A DNA stretch of 64,000 nucleotides from Caprella mutica (Eukaryota > Arthropoda > Malacostraca > Amphipoda > Caprellidae). The notes beneath the pieces were generated by a model that had not been told where the DNA came from, did not search any database, and saw nothing but the letters and a program-made list of their open reading frames with translations. The stretch lies in assembly GCA_947561585.1 (NCBI GenBank), contig CANNZV010000331.1, forward strand, positions 186,001 to 250,000, in the 5' to 3' direction. Each line of letters starts with the position of its first letter. Within the stretch, counting starts at the first letter, position 1. The position numbers and the translations under genes are program-made. Positions 11,683 through 23,609 of the stretch are shown in pieces.

Positions 11683-14600
11683 ATTTACTAAAATTTCCAA
11701 GAAGGAAGCCAATTACAGAGAGTAACTATGATACGCACGGATATATATTAACTTGATATTTAAATTCCCCTGTTTTATTTAATATTTGAATGGATTTTAT
11801 CTAAAAATAAATTAAACTTTACAGAAAATTTAATCAACGTGTAATATATTGGTATTGATAATGACCGGTTTTTTTCTGGAAATTACACTAGAATTACAAT
11901 ATTTCTGTATTGTATAATGTATATCACTATAACTATAGTGTTTCTAATTTCTATTGTCAGTAAATAAATGAGACTGAATTTAACAAATTTGACATTATGT
12001 GATAAATGATAATTTTTTTATTGCCATTGATTTGATTGATTGAAATTGAACGGAAGGCAATTTTGTGTATCCTTTTCACTGCTCCTGGACAAAAAAATCA
12101 CGTTTACTTTTATTGTTCTACCAGTAAAAAGAATGAAGAAATCATTGCATTTAAATGGAATAATATTAAATACTCTATAATATCTCAATATTATCAATTC
12201 TATTTTGTCTTGTGATCACTATAATAATGAATGGGAATTTAGATTCTTTATCTTTCAATGTCATTCAAATTAAAGTTTTTATCAATAGTTTAGTTATTTT
12301 TAAGTAACACTTTTTCTACTAATTTTAGTTTTTCATTCACTATTTAATTATTTTCATCTTCATGATTGAATTATTATCATTAAAATTATCAAAGTATAAA
12401 AATTGAAATCCAGAAGTTTAATTTCCTCATATGATAGACAAATCATAATTTATTTTACTGTTAAATTCAGATGGTTTGGGTAGGATGAGTACTGAATTAT
12501 TGGACGGTTTCGCATTTTCGATCATAGAATTAAATCTAAATTATAATTACAATTTGAATTGTAATTATACTTATTGTACAATTTTTACATGATCAGAAAT
12601 GTGAATCTGTCCGATAACTCAGAGAATAGCATAATTATTTTTAAATCGTTTCGATTGAATTTCGATGCCTATATTTCGTTGATAACTTCCAAAAATTTAA
12701 TATAATCATGATTTTTTTTATATAATCCTACGAATTTCATACATTTTTTACATAAATCAAGAATTACTCGTAAATTATTTTGTCTTTTTCATAATCTTTT
12801 GAAGGTTCAATTAAAGAGAAGGGCCTTCACATCATTATTTCCAATCTTCCAATGTCAATTTTTATACATGATACATTGTTCTACCGAAGTATCTTCAAAT
12901 GTTTTCACATGAATCACCATCAGAGTCCAACTGTCAGAAGTTAGTACACCGAATTAACATTCCCTCTTTAATGGCTGGAATTGTTCGGAATGTTCCCATT
13001 CTCAAAATTCAAACGATTTGCTATGAGGAATGAACTAAATTTCAAATCATGGAATCATGCGAAACCTTTTTTTGAAATAGTTAGTGAATATTGATTAATA
13101 TTATATATTTATATATCTGCTCTATTAATTCTATTCGTATATGTAAATAAAAATGATTGAGTACAAATACCTCATCTTGAATATGAAGAACAAATTTCAT
13201 TTATCTTCATTCAGATCAAAGATAGTTTTTAATGTAAAAAAAATATTAGTGCATGGTAATTAATATTGATTTGTCGTCGTGTACTCAGACCAATTTTAAA
13301 TTATATACAAGCATTACAACTAACAAGAACATATATTAATAAAGACAGTCTATAACTGATGATTAAGAGGTCTACAAACGTAATCTTGACATTGAAATTA
13401 CATAATATAACGAATATATTATTTCATCAATACTTCAATCCACTAATTGATAATAAATTAAATTTTAAATTACTCTAGGGCGCCATTTCAATTAACAGCT
13501 CCTGCCAAATCTTTTTTTTTCTTTTCCTCCCGAATTCAATTACATTTCCACTCACTTGCTAATTATTGACTGGAAGAACGGAAAGAGTTTCCAAAAAATA
13601 TCTCCAGCGAATTCTAATTGAATACTTTAATAATTAAAATTGATAACTTGAACATGACAAATATATCGTTTCGTAAATAAATTATTTACCTTGTTTTAAT
13701 GAAGTTTTACACGGTAAATTTATAGTCTGGTCATTATCTAAGAAACAATACCTCTTGAGTCTTCCATTTGGATTTCATTGGAGTTCATTTGATATAATAC
13801 ACGGTAGAACAGAACTGGAATTCCGTATTGTGTATACACTATATACAGATTTCAAAATAAAACGTTTTTTTTGTTAAATTATTGAATATGAGCTGCAAAA
13901 AGCAGTAAACAAATATTTATACATGTATATCTCATTTCCAAATTTTCCAAACTGTTAGCCCTGTTTTTGGCATTTCGACCTCTTGGCTAGGCAAATGTTT
14001 AGATTGTTCATAAATGAAGCCAGATTCACTCCATTGTTGAGGTTAGTCCAGTAGAATACTAAGATTTCGTTAGTAGAAAAAGTTATCCCTGTCTATGTAC
14101 TATCTCTTTGCCTATTTGCTATTGATTTGTCTATGTGTTATCTCTTTGCATGTTTTTATCTTTTTACTTAAATTGTCATTCGATTTTTTAATGCACCATT
14201 TTTTCTTAATAGTCAAGAATATTTGTATATTCTTGTTTATAAGGGAAACTATAGAATATTATGAGATTTAATTTTCAATAATATGTTTCATCCAATATGG
14301 AAATATATTTTAAATTGGCATCCCGAAGGTTATAATAATAAAAAGTAGGGTATTGTATTCCATTTAAATATCGCTCACTTTTATAATTGAAGTTTATCGA
14401 AAATTGATTGGAAATATAATTCGTTGTCATGGTCTGTAAACGTAGCTAGAACGATTGTGTGATGGACTGATGGTATTGATTAGAGTTTAGAGTTGGAGAA
14501 ATACTTAGTAGAAAGTTAAGTGTAACAATTTGAGTAATTAATGATTCGATACAGTGTCTCTAGTTTTAAATCCGGGGAATCTATAATCCGTAATTAGTAT

Positions 14601-15059
14601 TTAGCTGCATAGCGTTGTTTCTTTCTCCGGATCGCAAGAGGCGGACTTTCCAAATAATAATATTACCAATAAATTGGTAAATAATTTCAAAGGGATAAAT
14701 AATCAAAATGTCTCATATCATTATTAATACTTATTTTGTATCACTAAGTAACTCACAACTTTTAGTATGCAAATAATACTTGATTACTGAATGCTATAAG
14801 CACATTACGTTCAGCTGACTGCAGAGATCATTTTTTTGCAGAAAATTCTCGCTGTGGAATAGAAATGGTAGAATGCTATTACTTTGTAATCCTCTCAATG
14901 AAGAGAAAAACTATGTAGGATGCCATTAGATGTTGCTAATATTGGGATTGAGTATGAATATCGTAAGAAATAGATGGAAATATTATGAGATAATGTGACT
15001 TTTGTAATAATGAAGATCATGAGCACTACATGTATTGAATAATATATTTGTGTTACAAA
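11683..15059. other. Long AT-rich spacer, no gene seen
   Basis: More than 3 kb without a supportable exon; all frames are short. A perfect short palindrome ATAATTACAATT...AATTGTAATTAT lies at about 12542-12567. A loosely repeated GTCTATG...ATCTCTTTGC motif lies at 14091-14152. Confidence 0.45.
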
Positions 15060-15200
15060 TACATTACTACATTATTGTTACATAATTGTTCCGATGTGGT
15101 TGTGACATTTGATTGGCCCGATATTGTTACAACATTGCCTCGATATTGTTTCAACATTGACAAAATATTGTTACAACATTGACCCAATATTGGTACACCA
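15060..15200 (+). repeat. Degenerate 22-bp tandem repeat
   Basis: Five to six decayed copies of a unit near CGATATTGTTACAACATTG. The clearest lie between 15118 and 15190; two isolated similar units occur at 15552-15575 and 15597-15605. A 62-codon minus-strand frame across it is a product of the repeat. Confidence 0.75.
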
Positions 15201-16653
15201 TATTCTCCATAATTAATAGATATATATTGTGGTGAATACATTTTCTCTTCTTTTCTCTCTGTCTACATTTCTCTTTTCCCTTTTTATTTCTCTTCAGTTC
15301 TTGTACAAATAAATCTAAAAATTATAGAATGTCATCTCTCTAGTTATCATTTCTTTGCTCATACACTATCTTTCGCATATTTTCATTTTGTACAGATTAT
15401 TTTCAATCCTATACACGGGTTGCCCAAGAAGCTTTGAATTAATTGGCCTTAAGAATTTCATCTGTAAATTAAATATCTAAATCGTGGAGAATTGTGTGAT
15501 TCCCTCTGATCTAAATTATATTTTCATTAATAAAAAAGGAATATTTTAATAACATTGCAATATTGTTACAATATTGGAGACTATTTTTTCAAGAATCATT
15601 GCAACATTACTAAAGGCGTTATAGGTAATGAATCTGTTTTAACACATTGGTTACATAAACTTTAAAATAGTGTATATATTCTGATACCAATAGAAAAAAA
15701 TCTTTAATTAATTTGATTAAAAATTCAATCATTTCTATAATTATTATAATACACTATAGTACGTGTTCTATATTTTCCTTCAATTTTAACTGCAGTAATT
15801 ATTATTGGTTCTGTCAACATTATTAGCTCTAATAATTGGTGAAAGCATTGAAATTGCTTTTCAAAACTCACCTCGATTTAAACGTACGCCCAATTAAGAT
15901 GTTGTTTTAAAGCATTTCGATAATTGCTTCCAAATCAAAATGGAATGGGTGCAATTCATTCAAGACTGTCAAAGGTAATTGCCAATCTAGCCTCTAGTAT
16001 TACTTACGTCTAACTCAATTTCGTGAAAAAAGCAGTTTGTAAACATTTTGGATATTTAATAGTAATTAGTTAATTGCGGTTCCTTTCATTTCCAAAAGGA
16101 GATGAAACTATCGCCGGTGTCTTCAATAGAAGAGGATCTAATTGAGTGCTATTATATCAGTTGAATATGTTGTTTGATTAATGTATTTACATTAAATACA
16201 TCGTTAAAGATTAATCTTTGGAGTATCGTACATAAGGAGTCTTTTGTTGGAGAGTTTCCATCTTCACTTTTCAATGTATTTATTTACCATTCAAATGATT
16301 AAATTTCATATATTGCTATTCGATATAAATATATTCACATTACTAAAATTAAATTTCAATATCGTTGATATAATTGAACTTCACCATTTTACGTTTCAAA
16401 ATGAATAAATAGATTATAATCAAAATATTTTTTCTAAACTTAATAAACATGCATACATACATCAAGGAATTCGAATACTATCGCCTTATTATTCGAATAC
16501 TATCGCCTTAGTACGTTTGATTGCATTTTTCTTTAATAAAATTATTCAAATTCTAAGGACTCAATGGATTACAATTCGAGAGGATTATTGGGACTATGTC
16601 TATTCGATGCTGAGGATCAGTGTGATTGGACAGTCTCAATATTGAACATTTAG
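15201..16653. other. AT-rich spacer, no gene seen
   Basis: Unique AT-rich DNA. A short exact direct duplication (ATTCGAATACTATCGCCTTA) lies at 16468-16511. Nothing else could be supported. Confidence 0.4.
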
Positions 16654-16970
16654 AAACAATTTTTGGAGGGATGAGTTACTTGCAGCTATTCATTATTGTT
16701 AGAAAAACAATCTTTGGAGAGATGAGTTACTTGCAGCTATGCATAATTGATATAAAAATCAATCTTTGGAGAGATGAGTTACTTGCAGCTATGCATAATT
16801 GATATAAAAATCAATCTTTGGAGAGATGAGTTACTTGCAGCTATGCATTATTTTTATAGAAAAACAATCTTTGGAAAGATGAGTTACCTGGAGCTATGTA
16901 TAATTGATAGAAAAACAATCAATGGAGATATGAGTTATTTGTAGCTATGAATTATTGTTAAAAACAATCA
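16654..16970 (+). repeat. About 52-bp tandem repeat, six copies
   Basis: Six copies of a unit of about 52 bp built around GGAGAGATGAGTTACTTGCA followed by GCTATGCATAATTGATA. The two central copies (about 16706-16815) are virtually identical; the first and last are the most diverged. This is typical of growth from the middle of the array. Confidence 0.95.
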
Positions 16971-18843
16971 GAAGAACAGTTAATAAGAAGAGTTAACAAT
17001 ACATGAAACCTCAAATTTTCAATACCCATAAACATTGTGCCGATATACATCTGAATATTCTAGCTCTAGCTGCTGTTGTCATAAACACATCAATTGCATC
17101 ATGGATCACAAACCTAAGTAACTCTTTCTCTTTTCCTGACAAAGGAATAAACACATCCATCAACTTCGAGTTTCTCATTTTTGAAAACTCGATACAAGTT
17201 ATATCGGGAGGGAAGCTTCCCTCGCAGACACTCGGACACGGAGAAGAATATCTGAGGGTATGAAGGCTATTTGCCAGATTTGAGACCCTACTTCATTTAG
17301 TGATAGTTTCGGACAGTCAAAACAAACATGTTATCTATGAACTCAGTTGTATAAATAAGATCAAGAAACAGAGGATACTTTCGTTTAACATTTGCTAACA
17401 ATATTAATTAATAAAACTGTTAATGATTATCCAGGATTAGATAAAAAGAGTAATCGTTACTTGTGTAAACTTAGATGAGGTTTAACAAACGAAATGAAAT
17501 TTAGTATCAATATTGTACACTTAATATAATAGATGATAAAAGGGAATTTAAAGAAAATCACAAGAAGAGATTTCACGTAAGTTTGTATATCTTCACTTCG
17601 CGATTACATTATGATTTTTGATGATTTTATTTATCGCTGAACATTACTTCCAGCTTTCGCATATGACGGAATTTCTTTGTAAAATTCTTAACGATTTGTC
17701 GTATAGAGTGATTTGTTGTGTATTATATTGATATCATTCAAGCTCGAAGAGAAAATTATGTAATGCCACTGAAGATTTAATAAAGGATCACCCTTAATCT
17801 TCAATAGTTCACCATAACTTTAAACTTGATAATCTTGCTTAATATTATCAATTTTGGCATGGCAAAATATTACGTTCGACTGGTCGTATAATATTGGAAA
17901 CGATGGAGACTTACAGCTCGTGTAAATTTATTTGTAGCTTTGCAATTGATGTTTCTACAATACCTATGTTCATGCCCACTTTCCAAGTACTGTGAGTGTT
18001 AGATTACTGCCGCGTAAAGATTGTTGCGAATCATAAAATAAATTGTTTCAAGAGTTACTGCTAACTATTCCTTTGGTTAGTGCACATAATAAACTTTAAC
18101 AAAACGAATGAAGTATCGTCAGTTCTTCAATCTAACACCGAGAGAATGATTCGAATCCTATCATTTGGAACAATAACAACTGTCTAATAGAGGTTAGGAT
18201 GTCCCCATCAAACCAGTCGCTTCGTGCCTTATATTGCGATGGAATGTCACTTTAGATAACTCTAGTGCCACTATTCGAACTGGGATATGGCTTTCGAACA
18301 TCATTTTGAAATATGTCACATGTATTCCATTTGAAAGCTCATGGTCAAATTGAGAAGGGTTTTGTGAATTTAGTTATTTGGAAGAAATATTAGATGACAT
18401 TAATTCTCTTTATTGTGATTTGTTTTATTTCTTCCGTGTTTTTCTTTTTCTTAGAAATAATATTAAAGATGATACAAATATCACACATAAAAAGAATGAA
18501 ATATGTCTCTATATTAAATAGTAATTTATTCTCAAAGCTGATTCCAGCCTTGCAATGATTTTCTGTCCCGCTCTTAAGATTCCAACAACAACTCAGTCAT
18601 ATTTTCTATTATTCCCAGGTAACTAATGGAGTCTCTAACTTATATTCTTATTCAACAGAAACAATAATTCGGTGATAAACAATAATATATTAGTGTTTTT
18701 GTGGACACTCTCTATTAGAAATAAATGAAAATTGTTATTTTCTTTATTGGATGTGATAATAATTTATGAATTTTCATTAGTTACAATTACTGTTTATTAA
18801 AACTACATCAGTACAGATTTATTAGCCAGCACAGACTCAAATG
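16971..18843. other. AT-rich spacer with one MITE end
   Basis: An 86-codon plus-strand frame at 17003-17263 has no recognisable domain. It contains a local hairpin (CGAGTTTTC/GAAAACTCG) and is not called. At 17974-18012 lies one end of the small MITE family also seen at 33093 and 34312: CCCACTTTCCAAGTACTGTG then AGTGTTAGATTACTGC. The opposite end was not found. Confidence 0.45.
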
Positions 18844-18860
18844 AAAAAAAAAAAAAAAAA
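18844..18860 (+). repeat. A17 homopolymer run
   Basis: Seventeen consecutive A residues. The neighbouring coding-like fragment (18927-19124) is on the minus strand, where this run reads as T. It therefore cannot be that fragment's poly(A) tail. Confidence 0.9.
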
Positions 18861-18926
18861 TTATTTAAAATGCACAGATTAAATAAACAGATATACATTA
18901 TACATACATTTACTAGTTATCACAGT

Positions 18927-19124
18927 TTACAATTTCATCTCACTGCTCTCGTTCCTCCAAATAAGGTTGTCTAGTTTTGGAAACAACTTCAAAACATGAG
19001 AACGCACTTTCTCCTGTTCTTCTGGATGAGCCGCTAGAAGTGATTTAAGCAATCGGATATGTCGTTGAGGTTGTTTAACCGTTACTTTACCAGATAAATT
19101 TTTTGAAATAGTCTTTCTCCGATT
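18927..19124 (-). CDS. Candidate 3'-terminal exon or gene fragment, unknown protein
   Basis: A 65-codon open stretch on the minus strand ends in TAA at 18927-18929. It has no initiator ATG near its upstream end, so if real it is a last exon or a broken gene. Composition is balanced and coding-like, with runs such as HIRLLKSLLAAHPEEQEK and LKLFPKLDNLIWRN. These predict amphipathic helices and contrast with the Lys/Asn/Ile-rich chance frames around it. Local GC is clearly higher than the flanks. The upstream boundary is uncertain: an in-frame TAA lies just before it and a weak CGGAG acceptor-like site follows. I do not recognise the family. It could also be an old gene relic. Confidence 0.4.
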   Translation of the reverse strand, partial: NRRKTISKNLSGKVTVKQPQRHIRLLKSLLAAHPEEQEKVRSHVLKLFPKLDNLIWRNESSEMKL

Positions 19125-20921
19125 TTAAAACATTTATATTACTAGAAGTGTTTTTTTAAATTTGAATAAAGTTCATCGAATAATTTGGAAGTAATGGCAT
19201 GTGAGGAAACTAACACTATCAAATCTGCAATTTGATAGCAGATTATTTCATGTAAACTCTGTAAATAACTATTTCATGAAATGGAAATATACATGAAGTA
19301 CATATTCATATAAATCAATAGAAATGTTTACTTCACTTTATATTACATAAATATTAATTTGATGTGATAAGGAATAAAACAGGACACATATAATCCTACA
19401 TTGCATTTTTACATCGGTAAGTATAACACTAGTTTCAGTTCTTACAAAATAAAGTTCAGTTTGAAAGAAAATCCACTTGGTTTATGGTTAGGATGATATG
19501 GTTACAGCAAATTGTGTTAGCTACATAGTACAGATCAATGTCTGGACGATATTACTTTTGACAACTATCATTTTACATCTGGCAGATAAATTACAAAAAT
19601 AATATATATCATTGATAATTCAAATAAATAAGTACCACTATCATTCCTCGTCATGATTATCTACGTATTCTATGATTGCTCATCTGATCTGTTAAATTAC
19701 ACCCATGAATTTAAAATATACATAAATAGAATCAGGTATTGTAACATATATTTGAATTTTTTCTTCATTCACCATCAGTTGACAGAATTAGGGTTTTGGG
19801 ATGGTGGATTAGTTGATGACATTGTTACCACAGAATAAAATTTCATGGTGACCATAAAAGTTGCATTGGTCCAGGAGGCTTATTTATCATTTATTTAGAA
19901 TCTTATATATTGTAATCTTTTGAATAAACGATAATTTTCTACTGTTCCTCAACACTAATACCCTCGATAATTCACTTCGAGCTATAATTTATCACAATAC
20001 AGTGATAGTCATTAGGTTCAATATATATTTATCATCATCGTCAGTGTCATCTAAGAAAGGAAAAAATTTCGTTGATAGTATATTTTCAGAATATGAGTAA
20101 AATGAATCCATTTATAACTAGTGTCAACATATGGTAACAAGTGAAAAATTATTATATTAAAAAATATGCCAATTACTTGTCCCAAAACCGATGAAAAAAT
20201 AACCAAACCAGATATAAGGAATACCGTTTTCGTGCTGCCAATTTTAACTAGTAAAAACTTATAAAATTGTGTTGACGCGAATAGTGATGGTAACTGATTA
20301 ATAAGGTGTTATCATATAATCAGCCACAGCAAGAGCTAGACTGATCATGTGACCATATGGTCACATTAGTAGAATTACAGTTAATAACCCGCGAAAAATA
20401 AATCTGAGAGACATAGAGACCAAATATTATTTGTATCTAAAATTATTGGATATAAATTACCATTATAAATTTTAACTACATCTCATTTGAAGTTGCTGAT
20501 TTGCAACTTGCAGTCAGATTATTTTAACTTTTGTTACGCTTAGTTCACTTTCTGGATATGTTAGCTTATCATATTGTTACTCCACGATTTATACGATTTT
20601 TCTCTGAAATTTGATTAAGCACTATAATGGAACTTAAATTTGATAGTAAAATTAGAAATATTCGTTAGGCCAAGATATTGAAACTAATTAATGGCAACAT
20701 CTAGTGAATCTTGCCAATAAAATTGGCAATCTAATATGGTGATTAATTAAACCTATACGTTGTATGGAAAGAAACCTCCACAATTTCTTTGGAAATAATC
20801 GAATAGTTAATTATTTTATTCATACATACTGTCCAGTCATCAATTTGATTTTAACAAAATTAATGAGATTTACCTTAACTACAAAATATTTCACTTTAAT
20901 AACATTCTGCACTCTGGTCAG
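19125..20921. other. AT-rich spacer, no gene seen
   Basis: No exon supported. I looked for earlier cytochrome P450 exons (an I-helix AGxDT/ET box) upstream of the pseudogene at 20922 and did not find one. The 61-codon plus-strand frame at 19653-19838 has no recognisable motif. Confidence 0.4.
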
Positions 20922-21474
20922 CATGTAAGAGCAATGTCGGAAGAAACTTTGAGATTCTCGTCATTACTTGGACAAGTTATTCCGTATGTTGCCACGGTGG
21001 CCAGAATTGGAAATTATGATATACCAAAAGTAAACTAATTGCAAGAATTTATAAATGAACAATGTTCTTAAATATATTAAAATAGAACCAAACTCTGCAA
21101 TAATAGCTTGTCATGAATCCTGCCACTACAGTTAAGAATATTTCGAGCAGCCAGAAAATTTTTACCTCGAGCATTTCATTGAAGAAGACGATGAACCTTT
21201 GATGAAAAAATACGGCTTCGCTCCTTTTTCTATTGGTACTAGACATATATTAATCTATTGCTACAAAAAAAAAACATTGCGCTACAAATTTATTAATCAA
21301 ATAAAAGCCGAGTTATTCAATTGCACATGTACAATTCTTCAGAATTTCATGATCACACTCCATCCAGATCATCCTTGGGATCTTGGTTCCGATAAATATA
21401 AAGTCTTTTTAAACTTTGCGAAACCTTTCAAAGTATGTTTCAATAAAATAAATGAAGAATCTTCTACTAACTGA
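20922..21474 (+). pseudogene. Cytochrome P450 pseudogene, C-terminal part
   Basis: Intact members are haem monooxygenases, usually anchored in the endoplasmic reticulum. What remains here is the C-terminal third. The frame after a GGTCAG splice-acceptor-like site reads HVRAMSEETLRFSSLL, with the K-helix ExxR (20943-20954), then an IPYVAT region. After an in-frame stop and a frameshift (about 21036-21085) comes EYFEQPENFYLEHF, matching the PxxFxPERF region with Arg changed to His. Next is KYGFAPFSIGTRH (21211-21246), the haem-loop start. The Cys ligand expected after RH is replaced by Ile, and the following 40-50 bp look inserted. The end (AELFNCTCTILQNF ... KPFKVCF, stop 21472-21474) fits the P450 C-terminus. 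A further stop lies before EYFEQ. The pattern suggests a CYP2-clan-like source (inference). It cannot encode an active enzyme. Confidence 0.85.
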
Positions 21475-23609
21475 AGTATATGTATGCATTAATAAAAAAG
21501 ATTATGGAAAGTAACAGTTCACAATTTATCTGGCTACAAAATTATTGAAGATATACTATCTGTTCAGAAAACTTATTTTATTACTATCTTCCTAACAAAT
21601 GTTTATTAACATTATTAAGCCTTTCCGTTTATTGATAATAATAATTTTCAATAATTTGGATACTGATGGTGCGATACATAATTCAAACATCTCCATATTA
21701 TTAACCTGACTGACTGAAAATTACCTGATTAAAGAAGAGTATAAATTGAAGCCATTATTTTAAGTAGGTATTAATGGAGATCTCTATTCTAGAATAGTGT
21801 CTAGCATTAATTTTTTTATGGATTCATTGAAGCGGTTCCATTTGGAATGAGGGTGAAAATGTTCGAATAAGTATACGAACTTCTTTGAACATGTATAAAC
21901 CTTTTCGAACGAGTCACTACTTAAATAATAAACAGGCCAAGGTATACAATTATGAAGTACAATTATTATCCGTATTTTCAACACTAAAATCTATCATTTT
22001 TATACCTCCTTTCCTTGTTCCCGCAATGAATTCATTGCAGAGTCATAAACATCGCCATTTTGCTTATCTTTCTCGTAAAATTTCTAGGCAAGGAGCTATT
22101 AAACCTCCAAATCTCAGTTGAATAACAATGGAATTTTCTCAAATCCACGATAATTTAAGAATGAATAATTTAGCGAATATTGATGTTTTTGTGTGATTTT
22201 CACTAATACTCTCCAAATAGTTTTGAATATTAGAGTATATCAATTGAGAATTGGCGTGACAAAGTTGGTACACTAGGGCTTTATTATTTCTTCATTTCAT
22301 TTATTTTACAATTTCTAAATATCAAGTGATTTCTTTTTCGGATACGATCAAAATATTAAGCTAAAGACATTCAAAATGTCAATTGATTTATTCATGTTAC
22401 CGCTAGATTAAATACTAAAAAATATGTAGGTTTAAGTGATTTCATTCACATTTTAAGTTTTTCTTCCTCTGCAGCAATATATTCACAGAACATATTGGAA
22501 ATTGTTCACACTAAGATTTATATGATAAAAGGTCAATACAATATTTTAAATAAAATTTTTCCTTAAATCAGAGGATCATTTCTTTTTCATTCTTAACCTT
22601 AAATAAATTTTGTAATTCCTTTTGTATGGTACATTCTTATGTTTCATATGCAAAATATCAATGAAGATTTAATTTATGATTTTTGAATAAACAATGAAAA
22701 AAATTGCTATCATTTTTTGGTCATAATCTTGGCATATTTATCGAAGACAATTACATACAGTATAATATACCCGTTAAGTGATCTAACCAATCTATACCCT
22801 GAGACAAAATCAATAGCGATATTGGCTTCAGCCAGACCTCCTTTTCAGATAATCTATTCTGGAATAACCACCAGACGGGAATGAATATTCCAGTCTTCTC
22901 AGAGGATCAGACACATGGATCCCAAACAGTGGAGTTTGGGTTAAACTGCAATAATGAATGTACAGACGAATGACGTCATTACACTCAATGATTTGCTCTA
23001 ATTGGAGAAACCTAATGGCGCTCTTTACTTTCAATTGGGAGAATTAGTGTGTCTTATTGTTATTTTCTTGTTTAACCATTAGTGCACTGAATATATTTGA
23101 ATGAGAAAAAACAGGTTTTATAATATCCTTGTAACATACAAGCAAATTAGGTACATTGACCAAATAATATTTTTTTAAATCAAAATCACAATTTTTTTCA
23201 ACTAATGTATAAGCTTGCACACTTCTTTAAAAAAAATTGTGGGAGATATCTCTAAATTATCGTGCCAAATGCAACATTTGAAAGAGGACTGATACGTTCT
23301 CCCATGTCATAAAGGGTTAAATATAATCACATAAATTGAAATGAGCTCATTAACAGTAATATAGATATATAATGTGTGTAGTTGTATAATAGAAACATTT
23401 AAAAAATAATTTCGAAAGTATGCAGAAAAAGATTTGATTTCTATTAATTTGCACATGTGTTGTGAAAATGCACACAATTTATCTGTAATTACATAGAAAA
23501 ATGATTTGAGATTTTAATTAAATTTGTTTGTAATTATGATAATTTTTAAATTATCAGACGGTGGATACTCTGCATCGTACATACGAATTAAAATATCATT
23601 TAGATATTA
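21475..23609. other. AT-rich spacer, no supported gene
   Basis: An AATAAA-like signal near 21491 may be the old 3' end of the P450 pseudogene. A GC-richer island at 22790-23035 holds a 68-codon minus-strand frame without recognisable domain and a perfect TGACGTCA palindrome (22971-22978, the CREB/ATF consensus). Neither is enough to call a gene or a promoter. The remainder is AT-rich and featureless. Confidence 0.4.

Noticed and set aside
17003..17263. 86-codon plus-strand frame
   Set aside because: It has no recognised domain and no splice or promoter context, and it contains a local hairpin. Length alone is not evidence at this base composition.
18844..18860. A17 run as poly(A) tail of a retrocopied gene at 18927-19124
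   Set aside because: The coding-like fragment is on the minus strand, so the run is T on its sense strand. The polarity is wrong for a tail.
22971..22978. TGACGTCA as a functional CRE promoter element
   Set aside because: A single 8-bp match with no adjacent gene, TATA box or second site is not enough evidence of function.
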